The notes under the pieces: generated by a model | Seen by the model: only the letters and a program-made list of their open reading frames with translations | What the model was told of the DNA's origin: nothing | The model's database searches: none | DNA from: an uncultured bacterium | Lineage (GTDB): Bacteria > Desulfobacterota > Desulfovibrionia > Desulfovibrionales > Desulfovibrionaceae | Assembly: GCA_905214305.1 (NCBI GenBank) | Contig: CAJMLK010000062.1 | Location: 1-16,994 of the forward strand | Reading direction: 5' to 3' | DNA length: 16,994 nt | Made by a program: the position numbers and the translations under genes | In this document: positions 8,025 to 15,459 of the stretch, piece after piece | Position numbering within the stretch: the first letter of the stretch is position 1 | How the letters are laid out: every line of letters starts with the position of its first letter

Positions 8025-8077
8025 TGTTCCTGTGCGTTGCATGGGTGGCAAAACCCTGCGGGTCATGCACGCAATCG

Positions 8078-9004
8078 TTACTTGACGCTCTGATGTTGAA
8101 GGTAGGCATAGGCCGACATGGCGGCCCTTGCGCCATCACCAGCCGCGGTAACAACCTGACGCAACGAGGTGTCGCGCACGTCGCCGGCGGCAAAAATGCC
8201 CGGAACAGAGGTCTGCAGACTGGCGTCGGTGACTATCCAGCCGCCGTCATCCATCTGGAGCAGACCGTGCAGAAATTCGGCATTGGGCAGCGTGCCGATA
8301 AAAATGAACACGCCGCTCAGGTCAATCTGGCGAATTTCATTGGTCTTCACGTTGCGCACCATGATTTTTTCAACCATGTCGCTGCCTTCAATGGATTCCA
8401 GCACGCTGTCCATCACGGGAACAATCTTGGGATTTGCCAGAGCGTGCTCCACCACCAGCCTGTCGGCGCGGAATTCGTCGCGGCGGTGGATAAGGTATAC
8501 CTTTGAGGCAAAGCCCGTGAGGTAGCATGCCTCTTCCACCGCGGTGTTGCCGCCGCCGATGACGGCCACTTCCAGGTCTTCAAAAAAGGCTGCGTCGCAC
8601 ACGGCGCAATAGGAAACGCCCATGCCCGTGTATTTCTTTTCTCCGGGGCAGCCCTGTTTGCGAAAATAGGCTCCGCTGGCAACGATCACGGCCCCGGCGG
8701 CGATTTCCGTGCCGTCCTTGAGCGTGATTATTTTTTCGTTGCCGCGAGTTTCGAGCTTTTGCACCGAAACCGAACGGAATTCCGCCTTGAAGAACTCCGC
8801 ATGCGCGCGAAACGCATCAGCAAGCCCCGTGCCCGTGCCGTCAATGATGCCGGGGTAGTTTTCCACCCTGCTGGTGGTCAGTATCTGACCGCCGGGACGG
8901 CCTTTTTCCAGAACAAGGGTATCAAGACCGGCGCGCTTGCCGTAAATGGCGGCAGAAAGGCCCGCCGGGCCAGCGCCGATAATGACCAGTTCACGCTTTT
9001 CCAT
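8078..9004 (-). CDS. trxB: Thioredoxin reductase (NADPH, FAD)
   Basis: Predicted 308-aa low-molecular-weight thioredoxin reductase. It has the FAD dinucleotide fold at the N-terminus (GAGPAG, residues 10-15), the redox-active pair Cys133-Ala-Val-Cys136, an NADPH-binding GGGNTA at 150-155 with downstream HRRDEFRA (173-180), and the C-terminal FAD motif GIFAAGDVRD. It should reduce the operon thioredoxin with NADPH and so regenerate selenoprotein A. The ATG at 9004 is preceded by AAGGAG. In this operon it sits between grdB and grdC, separated from grdB by a 392-bp gap that contains an inserted palindromic element; it may therefore be expressed at a different level from the first three genes. 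Confidence 0.95.
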   Translation of the reverse strand: MEKRELVIIGAGPAGLSAAIYGKRAGLDTLVLEKGRPGGQILTTSRVENYPGIIDGTGTGLADAFRAHAEFFKAEFRSVSVQKLETRGNEKIITLKDGTEIAAGAVIVASGAYFRKQGCPGEKKYTGMGVSYCAVCDAAFFEDLEVAVIGGGNTAVEEACYLTGFASKVYLIHRRDEFRADRLVVEHALANPKIVPVMDSVLESIEGSDMVEKIMVRNVKTNEIRQIDLSGVFIFIGTLPNAEFLHGLLQMDDGGWIVTDASLQTSVPGIFAAGDVRDTSLRQVVTAAGDGARAAMSAYAYLQHQSVK

Positions 9005-9246
9005 AAAAACTCCTTAAAAGGGCCGTATGCGTACGCCGCGCTGTTGCCGCGAGGTTCGCTGTGTGTCCTCCGGTTTTCGGCTCCGGCACGGCATGGCTTG
9101 CGCCGATGCCTTTTCCGGCACGCGGCACGGAACTCGTGGTTTTGCCGCCTGTGCCATGCCTGCCCGCCGTTTTGCCGCCGGGCTGGCCCCGGCTTCCGGG
9201 CGCTTCTGAACGCTGCCGGAAGCCGGAGAACGAAAACCCCTGCGGG
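9005..9246. other. grdB-trxB gap, non-element part: GC-rich repeats and a palindrome
   Basis: No gene is supported here. Visible are an 11-bp inverted repeat at 9189-9226 (CCGGCTTCCGG with CCGGAAGCCGG, with an inner GCG/CGC pair), an 11-bp direct repeat GTTTTGCCGCC at 9139-9149 and 9169-9179, and a GGCATGGC/GCCATGCC pair. No T-tract follows the palindrome on either strand, so it is not a typical intrinsic terminator. Confidence 0.45.
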
Positions 9247-9400
9247 CTAGACCGTGTCGCCACGAGATGGATTTCCTTGGCATATCAAGAAGAACGAGCC
9301 TTTTATGCTAGGGAGTGTACTCTTATGGCACTCGACAGAAATAAAAGGCGAAGTTCGACGCAGAGATACCGGGAAAGGCGCTCGTGACAACACTGTCTAG
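9247..9400. mobile_element. MITE-like palindromic element flanked by CTAG direct repeats
   Basis: Between two CTAG tetramers (9247-9250 and 9397-9400) lies a 146-bp sequence. Its ends are imperfect inverted repeats: ACCGTGTCGCCACGAG at the left and, read inward on the other strand, ACAGTGTTGTCACGAG at the right (12 of 16 match). The centre holds a perfect 9-bp inverted repeat, GCCTTTTAT (9298-9306) with ATAAAAGGC (9341-9349), plus an inner GAGTG/CACTC pair. Outer and inner repeats share the same centre at 9323.5, so the unit is one large imperfect hairpin. It encodes nothing. The right CTAG contains the grdB stop codon. This is what a non-autonomous miniature transposable element with a 4-bp target duplication looks like. 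Confidence 0.65.
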
Positions 9401-10701
9401 AACACCGTCTGTCCGTCTACCCCGGTGGAAAGGGCCTTGAGGGCCTTGAGCACCAGCTCGCGCCGCAGATGCTTTTCGTCAGCGGCTGAAAGCTCGGGAT
9501 TACCCAGGGGATGCGGAATGGACACAGTAGGCACAATGCGGTTGGCCCCGATACTCAGGGAAATGGGCACGATGGTGCACATGTGGACCACGGGCACATC
9601 GGCGGCTTCTTCAATGGCCTTGGCGAGCGTTGCACCGCAACGCGTGCACGTTCCTCAGGTGGATGTGAGTATGACCCCGTCCACATGCGCGGCCTTGAGC
9701 TGCGAGCCGATCTCTGTTCCGAACTTGCGCGAGTTGGCGACAGATGTGCCGTTGCCCACGGTGGTATAGAACACGTTATAGAGCTTGCCGATCTTGCCTT
9801 CCTTTTCCAGGTCGCGCAGCACGTCTATGGGCAGCACGCGGTCAGGGTCCTGATTGGCGTAGGTCTGGTCATAGCCGCCGTGGGCCGTGAGGTATCTGCC
9901 CTTTTCAAGGTCGGTGACGCCCTCGATGCTGTAGGCCCCGAAGTTCTGGGCCGACGATGCGGCGATGTGGTCGGGGTTGCCTTCAGGCACAATGCCGCCG
10001 GAGGTAACCACGGCAATGGTGGCCCTGCTCATGTCGGCAATGGCCGGGCGCGGTTCCACGCGGTCAAACACGGGCATGGCATATTCGGTCTTGAACTCTT
10101 CGCCCCTGACCTTTTTGACAAGCATGCGCACGGCGCGTTCGGCCCCTGGCTCGTCATAGAACATGTTCTTGCGGATGCCCCTGGGGAAAATGCCCTCGGC
10201 TGCCGGATCGGCGATTTCTTCGCCACGCAGCAGCTTGAGCATCACGGCAGCCATGGCGGGCACGGCCTTGCCCATGCCGCGTGCGCTGTCCGCTGTTTCC
10301 ACAATGGTCACTTCCTTGCGGTACAGGTCCACGCCGGGGCTTTCACGGTACATGCCGCTTACCACGGGCAGGCCCAGCTGCTTGTTGACCGCGGCGCATA
10401 CCGCGCCGCAGGCCGTGCCGTAACGGCCCGCGTTAAAGGCAGGCCCGGCGATAAGGCCGTCGGCCCCGAAGCTCTTGACGGTTTCCACCATCCTGGCGGC
10501 CACGGCGTCGAGATTGTTGGCGCAATAGTTATCGCCGCAGATAAAGGTTGCCACGATCTCGGCCTGATCGCCCAGAGCGGCCTTGAAGGCCATGCCGGGC
10601 CCCACAATGCCCTCGCGTACTTCGGGGCTGACGTCGGCCTTGTCTTCACCGCCGATACCGGCAAAAAACTGATTTATATAATGCACAAGCTTATATGCCA
10701 T
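9397..10701 (-). CDS. grdB: Glycine reductase protein B, gamma subunit (in-frame UGA at codon 349)
   Basis: Predicted 434-aa selenoprotein, the substrate-binding subunit of protein B that, with the pyruvoyl-carrying product of GrdE, presents glycine as an imine to selenoprotein A. The TGA at 9655-9657 is the Sec codon; the frame reads ILTST-Sec-GTCTRCGATL, with Cys352 three residues after Sec349, and continues through VPVVHMCTIVPISLSIGANR to a TAG stop. The N-terminus MAYKLVHYINQFFAGIGGED is characteristic. The position next to grdE points to glycine rather than the sarcosine (GrdF) or betaine (GrdI) paralogues. The ATG at 10701 follows AGGAGCAGGAG, 31 bp after grdE. The stop codon lies inside a CTAG that is also the target duplication of the palindromic element. 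A gene finder that ignores Sec would truncate this protein at 348 residues. Confidence 0.96.
9627..9643 (-). promoter_or_regulatory. SECIS hairpin of grdB
   Basis: Eleven bases after the UGA, a perfect 7-bp stem (GCGTTGC with GCAACGC) is closed by a GGT loop. The spacing and the GGU apex match the minimal SelB-binding hairpin of E. coli fdhF (11 bases, then a stem ending in a GGUC loop). No bulged U is seen. Confidence 0.65.
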
Positions 10702-10732
10702 GATGGTCTCCTGCTCCTTGCGCCGGACGCCC

Positions 10733-12019
10733 CTACAGGGTGCGGCCGCCGATGCGGTTAAAGCCCAGTTCGTTAGTGGCGCCGAGTATGGCCTGCAACT
10801 CCACTTCAAGGCTGCCGTCTTCACGCACGGAGCCGAAAAAGCCCCCGGCAATGGTTTCGGCAGGGGCCTGATCGCCGATGATTTTCTTCATGGGCGGCAG
10901 GATGATGACTTCGTTGGCATTGCCGGCGGTCACGCAGGCATCGCCCTCGGGGCAGGAGTCGGCCAGAGACTGGCTTGAGCCGTCGCGGCCCGCGAACTCG
11001 TCGGTGATGAGCACGGTTCTGATGCCCGCCTGCTCGGACTTGCGGCAGTTCATGATGAGGTCGGCATCAGGATTGCCAAAGCCTTCCTCGCTGATGACCA
11101 CAGCATTGACGCCCAGCATGCGCGCCAGCTTGACCGCATAGGAAGAGCTGCGCTTCTTGTCAGCCAGAGTCACGTTTTCGTTGGTTATGATAACGCCGAC
11201 AAAGTTCAGGTCCTTGCCGTGGTGCTCATACAGGCTGCGGATGACAGGGTTGTTCAGGTGCACGTAGGTATTGTTCTTGTCGCAGGCGGACACGCAGTTG
11301 CCGGATATGATGGCTCCGTCCATGATTTCCGTGGGGCTGATCATGGTCGGCAGAATGCGCTTGGCGTCCACGCCGTAAACCCAGGTATCGTGCAGCAGCC
11401 CCTGGGATTGCAGCATGTAGACATAGGCCACTCTGGGCAGGCCGGGGTGGGCGTGCATGGCTTCGCTCAAGGGCGGAAAATCAAACTCTTCCACCTTGTC
11501 CGCCACGGCATCCTTGCAGGCGGCGGCCAGATAGTGGGCCGTGCGCAGACCCGCCATGCGGAAGCAGGCTTCGCACTGATGCGGCTCAAGGTCGGCGGCG
11601 GCAGACAGGGCAAGCGTCAGGTTGCAGGTTTTTGAAAACGGGGTGTAGTCAGCGCCGGGGCCGCTCATGTCTACAATGCCCTCCTGCGGGGCCACCACGC
11701 GGCCCGTGGTCAGCACGGCCATGCCGGTCAGCACCAGCGTCTTGCCTTCACCGGCATTTTCCACATCGCCGATCCAGCCGGGAAACACCTCTCCCGGGCC
11801 TTCCAGCTTGCAGCGGGGTTCAATAGCGTCTTTCACGGGCATGATGCGCGCGCTTTCACCGGGGTGGGCGGCGTCAATTTCGACACTGCCAAGGCGCTCG
11901 TCCTGCCTGAGCAGGGCTGTCAGCTCTTCCCGATTGACGGTAAGTACTCCGTCACGGATGCCTGTGCGCGCGCCGAAGGCCAGCTTGCTGACCATGATGC
12001 GGTGTAGTTCCAACTTCAC
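10733..12019 (-). CDS. grdE: Glycine reductase protein B, pyruvoyl proprotein (GrdE)
   Basis: Predicted 428-aa proprotein that self-cleaves into two chains, leaving a pyruvoyl group that binds the amino group of glycine. The cleavage-site cysteine is visible: Cys242 in ISGNCVSACDKNNTY, the same position as Cys242 in Eubacterium acidaminophilum GrdE, where cleavage occurs just before the cysteine. The length is normal. The start is a GTG (12017-12019), chosen because AAAAGGAG lies upstream at good spacing and MKLELHRI is a typical N-terminus; the open frame upstream of it is the wrong frame of grdX. Only one base separates the grdX stop from this start, so translation is probably coupled. grdB follows 31 bp later. 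Confidence 0.95.
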   Translation of the reverse strand: MKLELHRIMVSKLAFGARTGIRDGVLTVNREELTALLRQDERLGSVEIDAAHPGESARIMPVKDAIEPRCKLEGPGEVFPGWIGDVENAGEGKTLVLTGMAVLTTGRVVAPQEGIVDMSGPGADYTPFSKTCNLTLALSAAADLEPHQCEACFRMAGLRTAHYLAAACKDAVADKVEEFDFPPLSEAMHAHPGLPRVAYVYMLQSQGLLHDTWVYGVDAKRILPTMISPTEIMDGAIISGNCVSACDKNNTYVHLNNPVIRSLYEHHGKDLNFVGVIITNENVTLADKKRSSSYAVKLARMLGVNAVVISEEGFGNPDADLIMNCRKSEQAGIRTVLITDEFAGRDGSSQSLADSCPEGDACVTAGNANEVIILPPMKKIIGDQAPAETIAGGFFGSVREDGSLEVELQAILGATNELGFNRIGGRTL

Positions 12020-12020
12020 G

Positions 12021-12500
12021 TTACATCTCCTTTTCGTGCGGAAGCCGGGCCGGTTCTGAAGCGGACGGCCTCCAGTGGGGGGTCGAAAGGCTTGCGATGC
12101 TACAGTCCAGACTCTCGATAGTTGCGCGTAAAAGTTCCACGTCCACAAAAGCGCAGTCGCGCAATGCCCGGCCCTCAAGAGAGACGGGAGCGCGGTCGGC
12201 TGCGGCGGCATAGCGGGCCTGTGCCCGCTCGATGAGATCAAGGGAAGGGACATCCACCGGGGTGGAGCCGCTCAGGGAAGCGTCATGGTCGGAAAAAGAA
12301 AGGACGAGAGAACGATACGGCATCTGCCACGGCAAAAAATTGCCGTAGAGGGGATGATTGGCAAGAAGCCAACCCTGGTGAATCAGGTCGCGCGCCGCGC
12401 GAACAACAGACGCGCCTCAACCCGCGATGAGCCTGATGCTCAAACCCACGGGCGACATGTCCTGAAAGCGGGGATTGTTGGTCACAAGGACGTGGAGCAT
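12021..12500 (-). CDS. grdX: GrdX-like protein with an in-frame UGA at codon 28 (possible selenoprotein)
   Basis: A 159-aa protein of unknown function if the TGA at 12417-12419 is read through. The start ATG (12500) gives MLHVLVTNNPRF, a GrdX-like beginning, in a frame that stops at codon 28 and then continues directly into RAARDLIHQGWLLANHPLYG and PWQMPYRSLVL, which resemble the RDLIH-KG-HPL-PYK core of GrdX proteins. GrdX genes commonly head glycine, sarcosine or betaine reductase operons, as here. AGG lies 7 bases before the ATG; the stop TAA is one base before grdE. After the UGA, a hairpin with a GGC loop is possible. Either UGA encodes Sec or the gene carries a nonsense mutation; the clean frame on both sides and the host operon favour Sec, but a Cys homologue was not checked. 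Confidence 0.72.
12387..12404 (-). promoter_or_regulatory. Candidate SECIS hairpin of grdX
   Basis: Starting 13 bases after the in-frame TGA, TCGCGC pairs with GCGCGA around a GGC loop. One more G-C pair is possible below a bulged U. A bulged U and a GG apex are features of the SelB-binding hairpin of E. coli. The loop is 2 bases farther from the UGA than in grdB. GC-rich sequence makes such pairing likely by chance, so support is moderate. Confidence 0.35.
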
Positions 12501-12560
12501 AAGCGTACCTGATGTTTGATGGCACGCCCTGTCTCCACAAACGGATTCAGTAGCACGAGG

Positions 12561-12652
12561 ATGCGCGATTCTTTTACCTGAGAGTTTCGGCCTGACGGCT
12601 TTGCCCCTTCGGTGCCCCTAGCTTTTTGCGAGCTGGAGACTCTCTCACGCAT
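12561..12652 (-). promoter_or_regulatory. Glycine riboswitch, single aptamer
   Basis: On the minus strand the sequence opens and closes with a P1-like ATGCG/CGCAT pair and contains the conserved glycine-aptamer core: GTGAGAGAGTCTC, GGGGCACCGAAGGGGCAA and AAACTCTCAGGTAAAAG. It lies 60 bases before grdX, at the head of the glycine reductase operon, so glycine most likely induces the genes that consume it. Only one aptamer is visible, not the usual tandem. The 60-base linker has no clear terminator, leaving the switching mechanism (possibly translational) open. Confidence 0.9.
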
Positions 12653-12664
12653 TAACCATGGCTA

Positions 12665-12694
12665 AGCAATGACCCATTGAGAAAAAAGTGTCAA
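12665..12694 (-). promoter_or_regulatory. Candidate promoter of the grd operon
   Basis: TTGACA (12689-12694, minus strand) is a perfect -35 hexamer; ATTGCT (12665-12670) is a weak -10 at 18-base spacing. Transcription would begin just upstream of the glycine riboswitch, as expected. Confidence 0.45.
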
Positions 12695-12904
12695 GCCTGC
12701 CCGTGATAGATATTTTTTTCACAATGCCCGCACCGCAATGTTTTAACGCCAACATGCGGGATTATATGGCAATAAAAAATACCATTAGCGTCACATTTTA
12801 TTATGCCTGCGGGCCAAAGGCAGGGTTTTGTCATCAGAGGCATGGCACACCGGCGCGCATTATTTCATGGCCGCCACACAGCGCATCGCGTGTTACGAAA
12901 TGAC
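12695..12904. other. Intergenic stretch between the grd promoter and the epimerase terminator
   Basis: AT-richer than the surroundings, with no supported gene. A bulged hairpin lies at 12727-12760 (CCCGC with GCGGG and ATGTT with AACAT). A short CCTGC/GCAGG stem near 12806-12830 is followed by GTTTTG on the plus strand. Confidence 0.5.
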
Positions 12905-12940
12905 AGAACGGGGCGGCAATGGATACTGCCGCCCCGTTCT
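12905..12940 (-). terminator. Terminator of the epimerase gene
   Basis: A perfect 14-bp stem (AGAACGGGGCGGCA with its complement) and an 8-nt loop, about 70 bases after the epimerase stop codon. T-tracts are modest on both strands (CTTCTC rightward, GTCATTTCG leftward). It also shields the grd promoter from read-through of the minus-strand epimerase gene. Confidence 0.65.
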
Positions 12941-13009
12941 CTTCTCACGCTGTCAACACCGCAGCGGATGCACGACACTTGAACGTGCCGTGCCCTGCGG
13001 CAAAATGCC

Positions 13010-14032
13010 CTACAGGTTGGCGGCGTACCAGTCGCCTGCCAGCCGCAGGCCCTGCCGCACGTCAAAGCGGGGGGCATACCCGAGGCGCGTCTCGGCGCGG
13101 CTGATGTCAGCCAGACTGTGGCGCACATCGCCCGCGCGAAAATCCCGGTGCTCAACAGCGGCATTGGCGGCTTCAGGCTTGTGGCGCACCACTTCTTCGC
13201 GGATAAGGTCAAAAAGCTCGTTAAGGGTCGTGCGCTGCCCAAAGGCCACGTTGTAAACGGTGTCGGCAGCCTCGCCCTGGGCAAAGCTCGCCAGCAGGTT
13301 GGCTTCCACCACGTTGTCGATGTAGCAGAAGTCGCGGCTGGTTTCACCATCACCGTTCACATAGACGGTTTCGCCCTTGATGAGGCTGGCAAACCACTGG
13401 GGAATAACCGCCGCATAAGCCCCGTACGGGTCCTGACGCTGGCCGAACACGTTGAAATAGCGCAGGCCGACGCTGGAAAAGCCGTAGCAGCGGGTGAAAA
13501 CATCGGCGTACAGTTCATCCACATACTTTGTAACCGCATAGGGCGACAGGGGGCGGCCGATCTTGTCTTCAACCTTGGGCAGCTCGGGCGAGTCGCCGTA
13601 GGTGGAAGAAGAAGCGGCGTACACGAAGCTTTTGGCTCCGGCATCGCGCGCAGCCACGAGCATGTGCAGAAAACCCGTGATATTGCAGCTGTTGGACAGC
13701 AAGGGATCGTCAATGGAGCGCGGCACAGAACCAAGGGCGGCTTCGTGCAGCACATGCTGCACGCCTTCGCAGGCCTTGCGGCAGGTATCCACATCGCGAA
13801 TATCACCTTCGATGAAGGTAAAGCGGCTCCAGGCTTCCGGCCCCACGATATCACGTACCATATCAAGATTTTTCTGATAGCCGGTCAAAAAATTGTCCAG
13901 CCCCACAACGGTCTGGCCCAGCCCCAGAAGGCGTTCAAGCAGGTTGGAACCGATAAAACCAGCCACCCCGGTAATCAGCCAGCGGGAGGGCGAAGCCTGC
14001 ATAGAGGCACACAGTTGGGAATACGCGCTCAT
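13010..14032 (-). CDS. UDP-N-acetylglucosamine 4-epimerase, WbpP/TviC type
   Basis: Predicted 340-aa NAD-dependent sugar epimerase of the extended short-chain dehydrogenase family, interconverting UDP-GlcNAc and UDP-GalNAc (or their uronic forms). The NAD-binding glycine motif GVAGFIG is at 22-28, the serine stretch ASSSTYG at 140-146, and the catalytic Tyr165-x-x-x-Lys169 in SPYAVTKY. GSVPRSIDDP, LRYFNVFGQRQDPYGAYAAV and NGDGETSRDFCYIDN closely follow the WbpP/TviC pattern, and the length (WbpP about 341) agrees. The ATG at 14032 was preferred over an ATG 39 bases upstream because AGGA lies at proper spacing before it. It is divergent from the glycosyltransferase gene; together they suggest supply of GalNAc-type donors for a surface glycan. 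Confidence 0.9.
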   Translation of the reverse strand: MSAYSQLCASMQASPSRWLITGVAGFIGSNLLERLLGLGQTVVGLDNFLTGYQKNLDMVRDIVGPEAWSRFTFIEGDIRDVDTCRKACEGVQHVLHEAALGSVPRSIDDPLLSNSCNITGFLHMLVAARDAGAKSFVYAASSSTYGDSPELPKVEDKIGRPLSPYAVTKYVDELYADVFTRCYGFSSVGLRYFNVFGQRQDPYGAYAAVIPQWFASLIKGETVYVNGDGETSRDFCYIDNVVEANLLASFAQGEAADTVYNVAFGQRTTLNELFDLIREEVVRHKPEAANAAVEHRDFRAGDVRHSLADISRAETRLGYAPRFDVRQGLRLAGDWYAANL

Positions 14033-14302
14033 GTTTGCGTCCTGTTTTTGCATTGATTTTTTTGCCCGCACGCCGCGGCTGCAAGAGCCGACAGGCGCTT
14101 TCGGACGGCCATAATCCTACGCTGCCGCAGCGTGTCTGTAAAGCCGGACAGGCCGCCGCGCGGCGCACGCTGGAAGCAAACCGAAATTGTAGGGCAATGG
14201 CCCCCTTTTCACTTATCCTGCCAGGTGCTATACCTTGGCGCATGCGTCCGCAAACCGCCACAACAGCGGAACAGCACGACGCGCAAAGGGAGACGCAGGC
14301 AA
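14033..14302. other. Divergent intergenic region of the polysaccharide genes
   Basis: 270 bases between the two divergent start codons. A promoter-like pair facing right, TTTCAC (14207-14212) and TATACC (14229-14234) with 16-base spacing, precedes the glycosyltransferase. A small ACGCTG/CAGCGT hairpin lies near 14119-14133. No clear leftward promoter for the epimerase was recognised. Confidence 0.35.
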
Positions 14303-15451
14303 ATGAAGATCATCGTTCTGGGCAATCAGGCCAGGTCCATGAGCAATTTCTGGAGCGTGCTGATCCGCCATATGCATCGCGCCGGGCACGAGGTTGTCTG
14401 CTGCGCCCCGCCGGGAGACCCCGGATCGGAAGCGGCGCTGGCAGCCCAGGGCGCGCGCATGCTGCACTATCCCCTTGACCGCAAGGGGCTGAACCCCCTG
14501 CGCGATCTGCGCACCACCGGGGCCCTGCTGCGTCTGTTCAAGGACGAAAAGCCAGACCTTCTCTTTACCTCCACCATCAAGCCCGTTATCTACGGCTGCA
14601 TCGCCGCGCGCGTGGCGCGAGTGCCGCACGTGTACGCCACCATCACGGGTCTGGGCTACGCCTTTGAGGCCGACAGCTTTTTCAAGAAATGCGTCAACAG
14701 GCTGAGCGCCCTGCTGTACCGCACCGCTCTGGCCGGGGCGGAAGGCATATTTTTTCAGAATGATGATGACATTGCCATTTTTCGGCAGTCCGGCATTCTT
14801 GGGGCGCGCGCCCGCATACTCAAGGCACGCGGAACAGGCGTGGACACAAGCCGTTTTGCCCTTGCGCCGCTGCCCGGTCTGGCAGCCGATGGCAGCCTTG
14901 AAGGGCCGCCGGTCTTTCTTCTGATAGCCCGGCTGCTTGAAGCCAAGGGACTGGAAGAATACGCTCAGGCGGCCCGCATGCTCAAGGCAACGCACCCCAG
15001 GGCGCGTTTTCTGCTGCTCGGCCCGGCTGAACAGGGGCTTGGCAGCGTCAGCCTTGAAACCGTGCGGCAATGGCAGGCCGAGGGCTGCATCGAATACCTT
15101 GGCGAAACGCGCGATGTGCGCCCCTATGTGAGCGCCGCGCATGTGATGGTGCTGCCCTCCTGGCGTGAAGGCACGCCCACATCCATCATGGAAGGCATGA
15201 GCATGGGACGCGCCGCGGTGGTGACCGATGCCCCAGGCTGCCGCGAGGTTGTGCGCGAAGGGTATAACGGGTATCTTGTACCTTTGCGCGATCCACAGGC
15301 GCTGGCTGCCGCCATGGAAAATTTCATCCGGCAACCGAAGCTTATGGCCGAAATGGGGGCCAACGGCCGCCAGATGGCCCTGGAAGAGTTTGATGCGGAA
15401 AAGGTCGCCGCGCGCATTCTTGAAGACATGCGCGTGCCTGTCCTTGTGTAA
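14303..15451 (+). CDS. Glycosyltransferase family 4 (GT-B)
   Basis: Predicted 382-aa cytoplasmic or peripheral-membrane glycosyltransferase with two Rossmann-like halves. The N-terminal half is acceptor-binding (MKIIVLGNQARSMSNFWSVL); the C-terminal half has the nucleotide-sugar site, with LLIARLLEAKGLEEYAQAA at about 206-224 and the retaining-enzyme Glu289-x7-Glu297 motif in WREGTPTSIMEGMSMG. Its overall pattern resembles PglA-type enzymes that add GalNAc or Gal to a lipid-linked sugar, but donor and acceptor cannot be read from sequence. ATG at 14303 is the natural start (GGGAG upstream, no extra N-terminal domain). The polyprenyl sugar-phosphate transferase gene follows 137 bp downstream and could make the lipid-linked acceptor. 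Confidence 0.9.
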   Translation: MKIIVLGNQARSMSNFWSVLIRHMHRAGHEVVCCAPPGDPGSEAALAAQGARMLHYPLDRKGLNPLRDLRTTGALLRLFKDEKPDLLFTSTIKPVIYGCIAARVARVPHVYATITGLGYAFEADSFFKKCVNRLSALLYRTALAGAEGIFFQNDDDIAIFRQSGILGARARILKARGTGVDTSRFALAPLPGLAADGSLEGPPVFLLIARLLEAKGLEEYAQAARMLKATHPRARFLLLGPAEQGLGSVSLETVRQWQAEGCIEYLGETRDVRPYVSAAHVMVLPSWREGTPTSIMEGMSMGRAAVVTDAPGCREVVREGYNGYLVPLRDPQALAAAMENFIRQPKLMAEMGANGRQMALEEFDAEKVAARILEDMRVPVLV

Positions 15452-15459
15452 CCGGCTGG

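Noticed and set aside
9189..9226. The 11-bp palindrome in the grdB-trxB gap as an intrinsic terminator
   Set aside because: No T-tract follows on either strand, and trxB downstream clearly belongs to the same functional operon.
9340..9375. A TTCGA-containing stretch considered as the T-arm of a tRNA-Sec gene near grdB
   Set aside because: No matching T-stem, acceptor stem or TCA anticodon loop could be found.
9511..10761. Plus-strand open frame of 416 codons opposite grdB
   Set aside because: Antisense shadow of grdB with His/Gly-rich translation typical of such frames.
12283..12540. An 85-codon minus-strand open frame upstream of grdE
   Set aside because: It is an out-of-frame shadow of grdX, lacks any motif, and extends back towards the riboswitch linker.
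14228..15334. Minus-strand open frame of 368 codons opposite the glycosyltransferase gene
   Set aside because: Antisense to a gene with clear GT4 motifs; no supporting start or domain.
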